DNA from: Brevibacterium sp. CCUG 69071
Lineage (GTDB): Bacteria; Actinomycetota; Actinomycetes; Actinomycetales; Brevibacteriaceae
Assembly (NCBI RefSeq): GCF_021023135.1
Contig: NZ_PGFV01000005.1
Location: forward strand, 1-64,000
Length of the DNA stretch: 64,000 nucleotides
Direction of reading: 5' to 3'
The notes below the pieces were generated by a model. It saw nothing but the letters and a program-made list of their open reading frames with translations. It did not search any database and was not told the origin of the DNA. Below, in pieces: positions 35,965 through 45,358 of the stretch. How positions within the stretch are numbered: the stretch's first letter is position 1; each line of letters opens with the position of its first letter. The translations under genes and the position numbers were made by a program.

Positions 35965-36147
35965 TCAATCGACCTCTTCCACAGTCACGAGGTGACGCAC
36001 GACGTTGATCATGCCCCGGATCTCCGGGCGATCCTCGTGCACCACGACGTCGTCGATCCGCTTCAGCCCAAGCGAACGCAGCGAATCACGCTGGTTCTGC
36101 TTGCCGCCGATTTCGGATTTGCGCTGAGTAACTTTGAGCTTTGCCAT
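35965..36147 (-). CDS. rpmD: 50S ribosomal protein L30
   Basis: 60 aa. [40 protein letters not shown] and [17 protein letters not shown] give the complete short bacterial L30. The start overlaps the rpsE stop by one base (TGATG), so translation is coupled. L30 packs against 23S rRNA near the central protuberance base. Confidence 0.97.
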   Translation of the reverse strand: MAKLKVTQRKSEIGGKQNQRDSLRSLGLKRIDDVVVHEDRPEIRGMINVVRHLVTVEEVD

Positions 36148-36839
36148 CAGGACTTCGCCCCGCTTTCTGCCGCTGCGCGAAGCAGCGCGTGCGGTGCGAC
36201 CTCGTCCACGGGCAGTCCACGGCGAGCCGCGACTTCCTCGGGACGCTCAAGGCTCTTGAGAGCAGTGATGGCCGCGTGCACGATGTTGATTGCGTTCGAC
36301 GAACCCAGCGACTTGGACAGGATGTCCTGGACGCCTGCGGCATCGAGCACCGCGCGGACGGGTCCGCCGGCGATGACACCGGTACCGGGGGCAGCCGGAC
36401 GCAGCAGGACGACGCCGGCTGCTTCCTCGCCCTGGACCGGGTGGGGAATGGTCTTCTGGATGCGGGGAACGCGGAAGAAGTTCTTCTTCGCCTCCTCGAC
36501 ACCCTTGGCAATGGCTGCAGGAACTTCCTTCGCCTTGCCGTAGCCCATTCCGACCATGCCGTCTCCGTCACCGACGACGACGAGTGCCGTGAAGGAGAAC
36601 CGACGTCCGCCCTTGACGACCTTCGACACGCGGTTGATCGTGACGACGTGCTCGATGAACTGGTTCTTCTCTTCACGGTCGCCGCGTCCGCCGCGACCGC
36701 CGCGTCCGCCGCCTTCGCCGCGTCCGCGACCCTGGCCGCCCTGTCCACCCTGGCCGCGGCCACGGGAGGAGCGGTCACCGCTGTTGTCGGTGCGGGTCTC
36801 GGCAGATGCCTGCTGTTCGTTGTTCTCTTCAGTGCTCAT
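36147..36839 (-). CDS. rpsE: 30S ribosomal protein S5 with Arg/Gly-rich N-terminal extension
   Basis: 230 aa, long for S5 (E. coli 167). The core starts near residue 58 ([20 protein letters not shown]) and includes [20 protein letters not shown] and [20 protein letters not shown]. Before it lies an extension with [24 protein letters not shown] repeats. S5, with S3 and S4, lines the mRNA entry channel and has helicase and accuracy roles. Its ATG overlaps the rplR stop (ATGA). Confidence 0.97.
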   Translation of the reverse strand: MSTEENNEQQASAETRTDNSGDRSSRGRGQGGQGGQGRGRGEGGGRGGRGGRGDREEKNQFIEHVVTINRVSKVVKGGRRFSFTALVVVGDGDGMVGMGYGKAKEVPAAIAKGVEEAKKNFFRVPRIQKTIPHPVQGEEAAGVVLLRPAAPGTGVIAGGPVRAVLDAAGVQDILSKSLGSSNAINIVHAAITALKSLERPEEVAARRGLPVDEVAPHALLRAAAESGAKS

Positions 36840-37216
36840 AGGGCCAATCCTCCTTCACGGGCACCTTCGGCGATCGCCTGCACGCGACCGTGGTAGGCGT
36901 TGCCCCCGCGGTCGAACACGACGGCTTCGATTCCGGCGTCCTTGGCGCGCTGAGCAACCAGCTCGCCGACCTTGCGGGCCTTGCCGGTCTTGTCACCGTC
37001 GAATGTCCGCAGATCCGCTTCCATGGTGGAGGCCGAGATCAGGGTCTTGCCGACGGTGTCGTCGATGACCTGGACAAAGACGTGGCGCGTTGAACGAGTC
37101 ACTGAGAGACGAGGACGTTCGGCCGTACCGCTGACATGCTTGCGCAGACGTGCGTGACGACGCTTGCGAGCCGCAGCCCTGCCCTTGCCGTAGCTTTCCT
37201 TCTTGCCAAAGGCCAT
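36836..37216 (-). CDS. rplR: 50S ribosomal protein L18
   Basis: 126 aa. L18 binds 5S rRNA together with L5. A basic N-terminus ([20 protein letters not shown]), [20 protein letters not shown] and [20 protein letters not shown] are present. It starts two bases after the rplF stop and overlaps rpsE by four bases; standard spc-operon order. Confidence 0.98.
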   Translation of the reverse strand: MAFGKKESYGKGRAAARKRRHARLRKHVSGTAERPRLSVTRSTRHVFVQVIDDTVGKTLISASTMEADLRTFDGDKTGKARKVGELVAQRAKDAGIEAVVFDRGGNAYHGRVQAIAEGAREGGLAL

Positions 37217-37218
37217 CT

Positions 37219-37755
37219 TTACTTACCAGCCTTTCCGACTTTGCGACGGACATTTTCGCCGGCGTAGCGCACACCCTTGCCCTTGTAGGGTTCAGGCTTG
37301 CGCAGCTTCCGGATGTTGGCAGCGGTCTCTCCGACCAGCTGCTTGTCGATGCCGTGGACCGCCAGCTTGGTCTGTCCGTCGACGCTGAAGGAGATGCCCT
37401 CAGGAGGTTCGACGGTGATCGAGTGGCTGTAGCCGAGAGCGAACTCGAGGTTCGATCCCTTGGCCAGCACACGGTAACCGGTGCCGACGATCTCGAGGGA
37501 CTTCGAGTAGCCCTCGGTCACACCGACGACCATGTTGTTGATCAGGGTGCGGGAGAGGCCGTGCAGGGAACGCGATTCGCGCTCCTCGTCCGGACGCTCC
37601 ACCGTCACGACGCCGTCTTCGAGCGATACGGTGATCGGCTCGGCGATGGTGACGGACAGTTCGCCCTTCGGTCCCTTGACGGCGACATCCTGGCCGTCGA
37701 CCTTGACCTCGACGCCGCTGGGAACGGAGATCGGGTTCTTGCCAATGCGTGACAT
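37219..37755 (-). CDS. rplF: 50S ribosomal protein L6
   Basis: 178 aa. Two related domains; L6 lies near the factor-binding site and sarcin-ricin loop. [49 protein letters not shown] and the end [16 protein letters not shown] are seen. ATG 37755 is chosen because AAGGAGAG lies just upstream; an in-frame ATG 17 codons earlier overlaps the rpsH end. Confidence 0.97.
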   Translation of the reverse strand: MSRIGKNPISVPSGVEVKVDGQDVAVKGPKGELSVTIAEPITVSLEDGVVTVERPDEERESRSLHGLSRTLINNMVVGVTEGYSKSLEIVGTGYRVLAKGSNLEFALGYSHSITVEPPEGISFSVDGQTKLAVHGIDKQLVGETAANIRKLRKPEPYKGKGVRYAGENVRRKVGKAGK

Positions 37756-37771
37756 ACTTCTCTCTCCTTCC

Positions 37772-38170
37772 TTACCAGACGTAGGCGAGGACTTCCCCAC
37801 CCACACCTTTCTTTGCGGCCTGTCGGTCCGTCAGGAGACCTGAGGAGGTCGACAGGATGGCGATGCCGAGTCCACCGAGGACCTTGGGCAAGTTGGTCGA
37901 CTTCGCGTAGACGCGGAGTCCGGGCTTCGACACGCGGCGGAGGCCGGCGATCGAACGCTCACGGTTGGGACCGAACTTAAGGTCCAGGAGCAGGGTCTTG
38001 CCGACCTGAGCGTCTTCGACGCTCCAGTCGGTGATGTAGCCCTCGCTCTTGAGGATCTCAGCGATATTCGACTTCAGCTTCGAGAACGGCATGCTGACGT
38101 CCTCGTGGTAAGCCGAGTTGGCGTTGCGCAGACGTGTCAGCATGTCTGCGACTGGATCAGTCATTGTCAT
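37772..38170 (-). CDS. rpsH: 30S ribosomal protein S8
   Basis: 132 aa. S8 binds the central domain of 16S rRNA early in assembly and in E. coli represses the spc operon. [40 protein letters not shown] and [19 protein letters not shown] are conserved. It begins 66 bases after rplE. The space where rpsN usually lies in actinobacteria is too short to code for S14. Confidence 0.97.
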   Translation of the reverse strand: MTMTDPVADMLTRLRNANSAYHEDVSMPFSKLKSNIAEILKSEGYITDWSVEDAQVGKTLLLDLKFGPNRERSIAGLRRVSKPGLRVYAKSTNLPKVLGGLGIAILSTSSGLLTDRQAAKKGVGGEVLAYVW

Positions 38171-38236
38171 TTGGGCTCCAGCCCTTCCTCGTTACGGTTT
38201 CCGCCCACATTCGTGCTTGGACCTGCAACGTAGCGA

Positions 38237-38806
38237 TTATTTTGTCTTGAACGGGAACCCGAGGTGACGCAGCAGTGCACGTCCCTCATCGTCGGTCGCC
38301 GCCGTGGTCACAACGGTGATGTCCATACCACGGACACGGTCGATGCGATCCTGGTCGATCTCGTGGAACATCGACTGCTCCGTGAGACCGAAGGTGTAGT
38401 TTCCGTTGCCGTCGAACTGACGATCCGAGAGGCCGCGGAAGTCGCGGATTCGCGGAAGTGCCAGCGAGATGACACGGTCGACGAATTCCCACATCCGAGC
38501 TCCGCGCATGGTCACGTGGGCGCCGATGGGCTGACCTTCGCGCAGCTTGAACTGTGCGATGGACTTGCGGGCCCGCGTCACGACCGGCTTCTGACCGGTG
38601 ATCAGGGTCAGGTCGTTGACGGCGCCTTCGATCAGCTTGGAATCGCGTGCTGCGTCTCCCACACCCATGTTCACGACGACCTTGGTCAGACCGGGAACCT
38701 GCATGGGGTTGGCGTAGTTGAACTCGTCCTGCAGCTTGCTCACGATCTCTTCGCGGTAGACCTGCTTGAGACGTGGCGCGGGACGGCTGGTGGTTGTTTC
38801 CGTCAT
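38237..38806 (-). CDS. rplE: 50S ribosomal protein L5
   Basis: 189 aa. L5 forms the central protuberance with 5S r[62 protein letters not shown] and [13 protein letters not shown] are clear. The start overlaps the rplX stop by one base (TGATG). It is followed by rpsH with no rpsN between them. Confidence 0.98.
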   Translation of the reverse strand: MTETTTSRPAPRLKQVYREEIVSKLQDEFNYANPMQVPGLTKVVVNMGVGDAARDSKLIEGAVNDLTLITGQKPVVTRARKSIAQFKLREGQPIGAHVTMRGARMWEFVDRVISLALPRIRDFRGLSDRQFDGNGNYTFGLTEQSMFHEIDQDRIDRVRGMDITVVTTAATDDEGRALLRHLGFPFKTK

Positions 38807-39174
38807 CAGATCTCCTCCCCGGTGCGACGCGAGTAGCGAACCCGAACGGTCTTGGTGCGACCGTCGCGCTCGACGCTCTCCTCGCGGTATCCGACGCGGG
38901 TGGGCTTGTTGTCCTTGGGATCAACGAGCGCCACGTTGGACACGTGGATGGGGGCTTCGTGAGTCTCACGACCGCCGGCGGTGCCGCCGGCCTGAGTCTG
39001 CGTTGCCTTCTTGTGCTTGATCACGCGGTTGACGCCCTCGACGAGGACGCGGTTGCGCTCGGGGTAGACGGCAAGGACCTTGCCCTGCTTCCCCCGGTCG
39101 CCGCCCCGTGACTCACGAGCGCCTGCGATCACCTGGACGAGATCGCCCTTCTTGATCTTGAGCTTGTCCGCCAT
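38806..39174 (-). CDS. rplX: 50S ribosomal protein L24
   Basis: 122 aa. L24 is an early assembly protein at the tunnel exit. [20 protein letters not shown] and [20 protein letters not shown] are the KOW domain. ATG 39174 is used, with GGAGG ten bases upstream inside the rplN end; a GTG two codons earlier (39180) overlaps the rplN stop as GTGA and is a real alternative. Confidence 0.95.
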   Translation of the reverse strand: MADKLKIKKGDLVQVIAGARESRGGDRGKQGKVLAVYPERNRVLVEGVNRVIKHKKATQTQAGGTAGGRETHEAPIHVSNVALVDPKDNKPTRVGYREESVERDGRTKTVRVRYSRRTGEEI

Positions 39175-39176
39175 GC

Positions 39177-39545
39177 TCACAACACCTCCGGTGCCAGGGA
39201 GACGATCTTCATGAACTTCTTATCGCGCAGTTCGCGCCCCACGGGTCCGAAGATACGGGTTCCGCGCGGTTCGCCGTCGTTCTTGAGGATGACAGCTGCA
39301 TTCTCGTCGAACTTGATGTACGAACCGTCGGGACGGCGACGCTCCTTGGCCGTGCGAACGATGACGGCCTTGACGACGTCACCCTTCTTCACGTTTCCAC
39401 CAGGGATAGCGTCCTTGACGGTGGCCACGATGGTGTCACCGATCGAGGCGTAGCGCCGACCGGAGCCACCCAGGATCCTGATGGCCAGGATCTGCTTGGC
39501 GCCAGTGTTGTCGGCGACTTTGAGTCGCGACTCTTGCTGAATCAC
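39177..39545 (-). CDS. rplN: 50S ribosomal protein L14
   Basis: 122 aa. L14 sits at the subunit interface and is the docking site of silencing factor Rsf[41 protein letters not shown] and VREL-like [20 protein letters not shown] are seen. The start is GTG with AGGAG upstream. It begins a new segment after a 150-base spacer with a large hairpin following rpsQ. Confidence 0.97.
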   Translation of the reverse strand: MIQQESRLKVADNTGAKQILAIRILGGSGRRYASIGDTIVATVKDAIPGGNVKKGDVVKAVIVRTAKERRRPDGSYIKFDENAAVILKNDGEPRGTRIFGPVGRELRDKKFMKIVSLAPEVL

Positions 39546-39628
39546 TATTTTCTCCTGTCGTCGCGCTGGTTCTCACGCGTGATATGCATGAGCCTTGCGG
39601 AACGGATTCATTGACATTTCGCCCCATT

Positions 39629-39676
39629 CCCGGTGGCCGCCCGCGACCCTGGGACAGGGCCGCGGGCGGGACCGGG
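39629..39676 (-). terminator. Long composite hairpin between rpsQ and rplN
   Basis: The stem is built of CCCGGT (39629-39634) with 39671-39676, CCGCCCGCG (39637-39645) with 39661-39669, and CCCTG (39647-39651) with 39655-39659, joined by small internal loops: 20 pairs in all. It lies 19 bases past the rpsQ stop. No T-run follows on the minus strand, so it may be an attenuator or RNA-processing site dividing the S10 and spc parts. Confidence 0.75.
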
Positions 39677-39695
39677 TGGGAGGGACGGCGTTGGC

Positions 39696-39986
39696 TTACT
39701 TGGCGCGTTCGATGATCTCGACGAGCCGCCAGCGTTTCGCGGCCGAAACCGGCCGCGTCTCGGCCACGAGGACGAGGTCGCCGATGCCGGCGCTGTTCTC
39801 CTCATCGTGCACCTTGTACTTGACCGACTTGCGCAGGACCTTGCCGTAGAGGCGGTGCTTCATCCGCTCCTCAACCTCGACGACGATGGTCTTCTGCATC
39901 TTGTCGGACACAACGTATCCACGCACAGTCTTGCGGGTGTTGCGCTCCGCAGCCGCGGACTCCGGCTTCGTGGTCTCCGCCATCAC
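39696..39986 (-). CDS. rpsQ: 30S ribosomal protein S17
   Basis: 96 aa. An OB-fold primary binder of 16S r[43 protein letters not shown] and [20 protein letters not shown] are conserved; the first 14 residues are a variable extension. The ATG overlaps the rpmC stop by four bases. It is the last gene of the rpsJ unit before a large hairpin. Confidence 0.97.
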   Translation of the reverse strand: MMAETTKPESAAAERNTRKTVRGYVVSDKMQKTIVVEVEERMKHRLYGKVLRKSVKYKVHDEENSAGIGDLVLVAETRPVSAAKRWRLVEIIERAK

Positions 39987-40234
39987 TTGTCCTCTTCCTT
40001 AGCGTCGGCGGGGTTCGGACGGATGTCCAACTCCCGCTCGTTGAGCACGGTGTAGATACGAGCGATGTCGCGACGCACTGCCTTGAGTCGGCCGTGGCTC
40101 TCCAGCTGGCCGGTGGCCGACTGGAAACGCAGGTTGAAGAGCTCGGCCTTGGCCTTCTTGAGCTCCTCGAGCAGACGCTCGTTGTCGAAACCGTCCAGTG
40201 CGTCGATGGAAAGGTTCTTCGAACCGATTGCCAT
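39983..40234 (-). CDS. rpmC: 50S ribosomal protein L29
   Basis: 83 aa helical hairpin protein near the exit tunnel. [40 protein letters not shown] and [18 protein letters not shown] are typical. ATG 40234 is used. A GTG two codons earlier (40240) overlaps the rplP stop (GTGA) and could be the coupled start instead. A short acidic C-terminus (ADAKEEDK) follows. Confidence 0.95.
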   Translation of the reverse strand: MAIGSKNLSIDALDGFDNERLLEELKKAKAELFNLRFQSATGQLESHGRLKAVRRDIARIYTVLNERELDIRPNPADAKEEDK

Positions 40235-40236
40235 AC

Positions 40237-40653
40237 TCACTCACCACCTTCGCGGGCCACGATGCGGGCCTTGAGCGGAAGCTTGTGAATCGCGAGACGC
40301 AGGGCCTCACGAGCAACTTCCTCGGACACACCGGCGAGTTCGAACATGACCCGTCCCGGCTTGACATTGGCGACCCACCACTCCGGCGAACCCTTACCGG
40401 AACCCATGCGGGTCTCGGCAGGCTTCTTCGTCAGCGGCTGGTCTGGGTAGATGTTGATCCACACCTTGCCACCGCGCTTGATGTAGCGCGTCATGGCAAT
40501 ACGTGCGGCCTCGATCTGCCGGTTCGTGACATAGGCGGGCTCGAGAGCCTGGATGCCGTAGTCACCGAATGACACCGTGGTGCCACCCTTCGCTGCGCCG
40601 CCCCGCTTGGGGTGGTGCTGCTTGCGGAACTTCACTCGACGAGGGATCAACAT
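40237..40653 (-). CDS. rplP: 50S ribosomal protein L16
   Basis: 138 aa. L16 helps place the A-site t[62 protein letters not shown] and [20 protein letters not shown] are near-invariant. It starts three bases after the rpsC stop and is followed by rpmC. Confidence 0.98.
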   Translation of the reverse strand: MLIPRRVKFRKQHHPKRGGAAKGGTTVSFGDYGIQALEPAYVTNRQIEAARIAMTRYIKRGGKVWINIYPDQPLTKKPAETRMGSGKGSPEWWVANVKPGRVMFELAGVSEEVAREALRLAIHKLPLKARIVAREGGE

Positions 40654-40656
40654 GGC

Positions 40657-41472
40657 TCAGCCCTCCGATCCGGCCTCAGCCGCGGGGGCTTCGGCGCTGT
40701 TCTCAGTGTTACGGGCCTGGTCACCTCGGCGCGGTGCGCCTTCCTGACCACGTCCGCGGCCACCACGACCACGCCCACGGCCCTTGGGGCCACGAGCAGC
40801 AGGAGCCTTGGCCTGCTCGGCGGCAAGCTCCTTGTCGGTCATGTCGCCCTTGTAGATCCACACCTTGACGCCGATGCGTCCGAACGTGGTGTGGGCTTCG
40901 TGGAGACCGTAGTCGATGTTCGCGCGCAGGGTGTGCAGGGGCACACGGCCTTCGCGGTAGAACTCGGAACGGCTCATCTCAGCACCGCCGAGGCGGCCCG
41001 AGCACTGCACGCGGATGCCCTTGGCACCGGCACGCTGAGCGCTCTGGATCGCCTTGCGCATCGCGCGGCGGAAGGCCACACGGCTGGCGAGCTGCTCGGC
41101 AACGCCCTGAGCGACGAGCTGCGCGTCGATCTCGGGGTTCTTCACCTCAAGGATGTTGAGCTGAATCTGCTTGCCGGTGAGCTTCTCGAGCTGACCGCGG
41201 ATGCGATCGGCTTCGGCTCCGCGGCGTCCGATGACGATGCCCGGACGTGCGGTGTGGATGTCCACGCGGACACGATCACGTGTGCGCTCGATGTTGACCT
41301 TCGAGATGCCGGCCCGTTCGAGGCCCTTGGTCATCAGTTCGCGGATCTTCACATCTTCGAGCACGTAGTCCTTGTAACGCTGACCCGGCTTCGTCGAGTC
41401 AGCGAACCACTTGGACTTGTGATCCGTGGTGATTCCGAGACGGAATCCGTTCGGATTGATCTTCTGGCCCAT
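40657..41472 (-). CDS. rpsC: 30S ribosomal protein S3 with Arg/Gly-rich C-terminal tail
   Basis: 271 aa, longer than E. coli S3 (233). [20 protein letters not shown], the KH domain ([19 protein letters not shown]) and [20 protein letters not shown] are standard; the protein shapes the mRNA entry channel. From about residue 225 a tail [20 protein letters not shown] and an acidic/Ala end follow. The ATG overlaps the rplV stop (TAATG). Confidence 0.98.
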   Translation of the reverse strand: MGQKINPNGFRLGITTDHKSKWFADSTKPGQRYKDYVLEDVKIRELMTKGLERAGISKVNIERTRDRVRVDIHTARPGIVIGRRGAEADRIRGQLEKLTGKQIQLNILEVKNPEIDAQLVAQGVAEQLASRVAFRRAMRKAIQSAQRAGAKGIRVQCSGRLGGAEMSRSEFYREGRVPLHTLRANIDYGLHEAHTTFGRIGVKVWIYKGDMTDKELAAEQAKAPAARGPKGRGRGRGGRGRGQEGAPRRGDQARNTENSAEAPAAEAGSEG

Positions 41473-41858
41473 TAGCGGTTCCCCTTCCGGCTCTTGCGCT
41501 GAGGCAGGTCGTCACCGCTGGCCAGGACCACGGTCACGTGGCTTGTGCGCTTCTCAATGCGAAAAGCGCGACCCTGAGCACGCGGGCGGAACCGCTTCAT
41601 GGTCGGTCCCTCGTCCACGAATGCTTCGGAGATGACCAGTTCGTTCTCGTCGAACGCAACGCCTGTCTCGTCGGCCCGGACACGCGCATTGGCGATGCCG
41701 GAGGCAACGAGCTTGTAAATCGGATCTGATGCCGACTGTTCTGCAAACTTCAACACTGCAAGTGCTTCGGTCGCCTGCTGACCACGAATGAGGTCGACGA
41801 CGCGCCGAGCCTTGCGAGGCGTGACGCGCAGGTAACGCGCCTTAGCCTTGGCTTCCAT
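41472..41858 (-). CDS. rplV: 50S ribosomal protein L22
   Basis: 128 aa. Its beta-hairpin reaches into the exit tunnel and is a site of macrolide resistance. [40 protein letters not shown] and [20 protein letters not shown] are the canonical blocks. It is 42 bases after rpsS and overlaps rpsC by one base. Confidence 0.98.
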   Translation of the reverse strand: MEAKAKARYLRVTPRKARRVVDLIRGQQATEALAVLKFAEQSASDPIYKLVASGIANARVRADETGVAFDENELVISEAFVDEGPTMKRFRPRAQGRAFRIEKRTSHVTVVLASGDDLPQRKSRKGNR

Positions 41859-41900
41859 CGCTTCCTTCTCTCTTGTCTAGGATCGCTCGAGTCCCCCGCC

Positions 41901-42182
41901 TCAGCGGCGGCGACCCTTGCGATCGTCCTTTTCGTGGCCACGGAACGTCCGTGTCGGTGCGAACTCGCCAAGCTTGTGTCCGACCATCGATTCGGTGATG
42001 AAGACAGGGACATGCTTGCGTCCGTCATGTACTGCGATGGTGTGTCCCAGGAAGTCCGGGATGATCATCGAGCGACGAGACCATGTTTTGATGACGTTTT
42101 TGGTGCTCTTCTCGTTCTGGCGAGCCACCTTCTGGTAGAGGTGTTCGTCGACGAAAGGACCCTTTTTGAGGCTACGAGGCAT
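41901..42182 (-). CDS. rpsS: 30S ribosomal protein S19
   Basis: 93 aa. S19 in the 30S head pairs with S13. [39 protein letters not shown] and [20 protein letters not shown] are conserved to the end. It follows rplB by 15 bases in the standard S10 order. Confidence 0.98.
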   Translation of the reverse strand: MPRSLKKGPFVDEHLYQKVARQNEKSTKNVIKTWSRRSMIIPDFLGHTIAVHDGRKHVPVFITESMVGHKLGEFAPTRTFRGHEKDDRKGRRR

Positions 42183-42197
42183 AAGTCAGTACTCCAA

Positions 42198-43034
42198 TCA
42201 GCGCTTCTTGCCGGTCCGGCGACGGCGCACGATGTACTTGTCGCTCTCTTTGTTCGGCCGGCGTGTGCGGCCTTCTGGCTGACCCCACGGGCTGACCGGG
42301 TGACGACCACCCGAGGTACGGCCCTCGCCACCACCATGCGGGTGATCGATCGGGTTCATGACGACACCACGCACGGAGGGGCGCTTGCCCTTCCAACGCA
42401 TCCGGCCTGCTTTGCCCCAGCTGATGTTCGACTGCTCGGCATTGCCGACCTCGCCGATCGTGGCACGGCAGCGCGCATCGACGTTGCGGATTTCGCCCGA
42501 AGGCATCCGCAGCTGAGCGAAACGGCCGTACTTCGCCACGAGCTGCACGGACGAACCGGCAGAACGGGCGATCTTGGCTCCGCCACCGGGACGCATCTCA
42601 ACTGCGTGCACCACGGTGCCGACGGGGACATTGCGCAGGGCGAGGTTGTTGCCCGGCTTGATGTCTGCACCCGGTCCGGCTTCCACCTGTGCGCCCTGCT
42701 TGAGGTTCTGCGGGGCGATGATGTAGCGCTTCTCTCCGTCTGCGTAGTGCAGCAGAGCGATCCGCGCGGTGCGGTTCGGGTCGTATTCGATGTGTGCCAC
42801 CTTCGCCGGAACGCCATCTTTGTCATGGCGGCGGAAGTCGATGACACGGTACTGACGCTTGTGACCGCCGCCCTGATGGCGAGTGGTCACGCGTCCCTGA
42901 CTGTTGCGGCCGCCGCGCTTGGGCAGCGGACGCAGAAGCGACTTCTCCGGTGTAGACCGGGTCACTTCGACGAAGTCGGCGACCGACGAGCCACGGCGGC
43001 CCGGAGTCGTCGGCTTGTGCTTACGGATTCCCAT
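42198..43034 (-). CDS. rplB: 50S ribosomal protein L2
   Basis: 278 aa. L2 is required for subunit joining and lies close to the peptidyl transferase centre. [60 protein letters not shown] and the invariant [20 protein letters not shown] loop are present. It lies 30 bases after rplW. Confidence 0.98.
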   Translation of the reverse strand: MGIRKHKPTTPGRRGSSVADFVEVTRSTPEKSLLRPLPKRGGRNSQGRVTTRHQGGGHKRQYRVIDFRRHDKDGVPAKVAHIEYDPNRTARIALLHYADGEKRYIIAPQNLKQGAQVEAGPGADIKPGNNLALRNVPVGTVVHAVEMRPGGGAKIARSAGSSVQLVAKYGRFAQLRMPSGEIRNVDARCRATIGEVGNAEQSNISWGKAGRMRWKGKRPSVRGVVMNPIDHPHGGGEGRTSGGRHPVSPWGQPEGRTRRPNKESDKYIVRRRRTGKKR

Positions 43035-43064
43035 GAGTCTTGTCCTTCTTTGACGAAGGATCGC

Positions 43065-43364
43065 TTAGAGCGATCCACCGAAGATGTCGATCGATCCGTC
43101 CTTGAGGGCGACAATGGCACGCTTGGTGTCCTTGCGCTTTCCCCAACCGGTGCGGGTGCGGCGGCGCTTGCCCTGGCGATTCAGGGTGTTGACCTTGGCG
43201 ACCTGCACATCGAAGATCGATTCAATGGCGTGCTTGATCTCGGTTTTGTTCGAGTTCTGGTCGACGATGAAGGTGTACTTCCCCTCATCCATCAGACTGT
43301 AGGTCTTCTCCGAGACGACCGGTGCGACGATGATGTCGCGCGGGTCCTTGAAGTTCAGACTCAT
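43065..43364 (-). CDS. rplW: 50S ribosomal protein L23
   Basis: 99 aa. L23 at the tunnel exit is the docking site for trigger factor and [43 protein letters not shown] and [20 protein letters not shown] are typical. The ATG overlaps the rplD stop by four bases. Confidence 0.97.
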   Translation of the reverse strand: MSLNFKDPRDIIVAPVVSEKTYSLMDEGKYTFIVDQNSNKTEIKHAIESIFDVQVAKVNTLNRQGKRRRTRTGWGKRKDTKRAIVALKDGSIDIFGGSL

Positions 43365-44014
43365 GATGCGTCCTCCGATTCGCGGTTTCCGCCCAGGAAC
43401 GACTGCAGCGCGGCCTCGGTGAACACGATGTCATCGGCGAGCAGCACATCATAGGTGTTGAGCTGATCGGAGGTGAGCACGTGGACGTGAGGCAGGTTGC
43501 GCACGCTCAGGTAGGTGAGCTCGTCGTCACGGTCGAGCACCACGAGGGTGTTCTTACGGTCGGACAGGCCGGCCAGTGCGGCCTTCGCCTGCTTGGTCGA
43601 CGGCGCATCGCCGGAGATCAGGTTCTTCAGCACGAAGACCTGATCGAGGCGTGCACGATCGGACAGCGCACCGCGCAGGGCGGCGGCCTTCATCTTCTTC
43701 GGCGTCCGCTGCGAGTAGTCGCGGGGCACCGGTCCGTGGACGATTCCACCGCCGTTGTACTGAGGAGCGCGGATCGAACCCTGACGGGCGTTGCCGGTTC
43801 CCTTCTGACGGTAGGGCTTGCGGCCACCACCGCGGACCTCGGAGCGGGTCTTGGTCTTGTGCGTTCCCTGGCGGGCTGCTGCCAGCTGGGCGACGACGAC
43901 CTGGTGGATCAGCGGCACGTTGGTCGGCACACCGAAGACCTCGGCGGGCAGATCAACGGAACCGGCCTTGGCACCGGCGGCGTCGAGGACGTCGACTGTC
44001 TTGACATCAGTCAT
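43361..44014 (-). CDS. rplD: 50S ribosomal protein L4
   Basis: 217 aa. L4 has a tunnel-lining loop, visible as [20 protein letters not shown], then [20 protein letters not shown]. In enterobacteria L4 represses the S10 operon through its leader. Whether it does so here is open, although the rpsJ leader is clearly structured. It starts five bases after the rplC stop. Confidence 0.97.
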   Translation of the reverse strand: MTDVKTVDVLDAAGAKAGSVDLPAEVFGVPTNVPLIHQVVVAQLAAARQGTHKTKTRSEVRGGGRKPYRQKGTGNARQGSIRAPQYNGGGIVHGPVPRDYSQRTPKKMKAAALRGALSDRARLDQVFVLKNLISGDAPSTKQAKAALAGLSDRKNTLVVLDRDDELTYLSVRNLPHVHVLTSDQLNTYDVLLADDIVFTEAALQSFLGGNRESEDAS

Positions 44015-44019
44015 ATCGT

Positions 44020-44694
44020 TCAGGCCTCCTTCACGGCCGAGCGAACGAGAACGACTCCACCCTTGGGGCCGGGAACGGCACCCTTGATGAGCAGGAAGTT
44101 GTTCTCGGTGTCCACGGCGTGGATGGTGAGGTTCTGGGTGGTGTGCTTGACCGCGCCCATCCGGCCGGCCATGCGCATGCCCTTGAACACGCGACCAGGT
44201 GTCGCGGCTCCGCCGATCGAACCCGGCTTGCGGTGGTTGCGGTGCTGACCGTGCGAGGCGCCGACGCCGTGGAAGCCGTGACGCTTCATGACGCCTGCGG
44301 TGCCCTTGCCCTTGGTCTTGGCGGTCACGTCGACCTTGATCCCGGCGTCGAAGGTCTCGACTCCGAGTTCCTGGCCGAGTGCGTAGTCAGCAGCATCTGC
44401 CGTGCGCAGCTCGACGAGGTGACGGCGTGGGGTCACGCCGGCCTTCTCGAAGTGGCCGGCAGTCGGCTTGTTGACCTTGCGCGGATCGATCTCGCCGAAC
44501 GCGATCTGCACAGCGGGGTAACCATCGGTTTCCTCGTTGCGGACCTGCGTCACGACGTTGTTCCCGGTGGCCACAACGGTCACCGGCACGAGCTTGTTCT
44601 GCTCATCCCACACCTGGGTCATGCCCAGTTTGGTTCCCAGAAGGCCTTTGACCTTGCGGGTGGTCGGGAGAGCTGAGGAACGATTGTTCGCCAT
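44020..44694 (-). CDS. rplC: 50S ribosomal protein L3
   Basis: 224 aa. L3 is an early assembly protein reaching toward the A site. [40 protein letters not shown] and [20 protein letters not shown] are canonical. GGGAGG precedes the ATG; it starts 11 bases after rpsJ. Confidence 0.98.
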   Translation of the reverse strand: MANNRSSALPTTRKVKGLLGTKLGMTQVWDEQNKLVPVTVVATGNNVVTQVRNEETDGYPAVQIAFGEIDPRKVNKPTAGHFEKAGVTPRRHLVELRTADAADYALGQELGVETFDAGIKVDVTAKTKGKGTAGVMKRHGFHGVGASHGQHRNHRKPGSIGGAATPGRVFKGMRMAGRMGAVKHTTQNLTIHAVDTENNFLLIKGAVPGPKGGVVLVRSAVKEA

Positions 44695-44705
44695 GTTTCC
44701 CTCCC

Positions 44706-45014
44706 TTAGAGCTTGATCTCGATGTTGACGTCGTCGGCGAGGTCGAGACGCATGAGCGAATCGACTGCCTTCGGCGTCGGATCGACGATGTCGATCAGAC
44801 GCTTGTGCGTGCGCATTTCGAAATGCTCACGGCTGTCCTTGTACTTGTGTGGCGAACGGATGACGCAGTACACGTTCTTCTCCGTTGGCAACGGCACGGG
44901 GCCCACTACAGTCGCACCTGCGCGAGTGACGGTGTCCACGATCTTTCGTGCGGCACTGTCAATCACAGCGTGGTCGTACGACTTGAGCCGAATGCGGATC
45001 TTCTGTCCCGCCAT
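44706..45014 (-). CDS. rpsJ: 30S ribosomal protein S10 (NusE)
   Basis: 102 aa. S10 is part of the 30S head and, as NusE, of antitermination complexes with Nus[23 protein letters not shown]-type [39 protein letters not shown] and the end [13 protein letters not shown] are conserved. It is the first gene of the S10 operon with AAGGAG eight bases before the ATG and a 344-base upstream spacer. Confidence 0.98.
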   Translation of the reverse strand: MAGQKIRIRLKSYDHAVIDSAARKIVDTVTRAGATVVGPVPLPTEKNVYCVIRSPHKYKDSREHFEMRTHKRLIDIVDPTPKAVDSLMRLDLADDVNIEIKL

Positions 45015-45358
45015 GGCGTCGTCTCCTTCTTTAGTTGCTTCCGGCCATCAACCGACAGTCGATCTGGGATGACTGTGGTCTGTGCCGGCTGACCATGACC
45101 GACCCCCGAGGTCGGGCGTGTCGGCTAATCCTGGCGGAGAATCTCGCGATTCCTCCGTCAAGGCCGACGGCGCTTTCTACTCATTGGCTGCTCGGTCCGA
45201 ACCCGCTGATTCGCAGATTCATCGATCCGATAGTGTTTCGGGCTGTTCGCGGCATTTCTGCCGCAGTGCAGGGGTCAACGCCCAAAACGCAACTTCACTA
45301 TCTTGTCACATACCACTTCATCCGCGCAATTCCGGGCCTATGGGCTGTGAGCGATCTC
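45015..45358 (-). promoter_or_regulatory. rpsJ: S10 operon leader region
   Basis: 344 bases without a gene between rpsJ and the ABC ATPase gene, both on the minus strand. The main structure is a stem-loop: outer GTCGGC (45120-45125) with 45163-45168, and inner CGGAGAATC (45135-45143) with GATTCCTCCG (45148-45157), one bulged base. A smaller hairpin, CCGACC/GGTCGG, lies at 45099-45115. No convincing -35/-10 pair was found. It is a candidate regulatory leader, as S10 operons of other bacteria are controlled here. Confidence 0.5.

Noticed and set aside
38171..38236. rpsN (S14) between rplE and rpsH
   Set aside because: 66 bases cannot hold the gene, and no S14 motif is seen.
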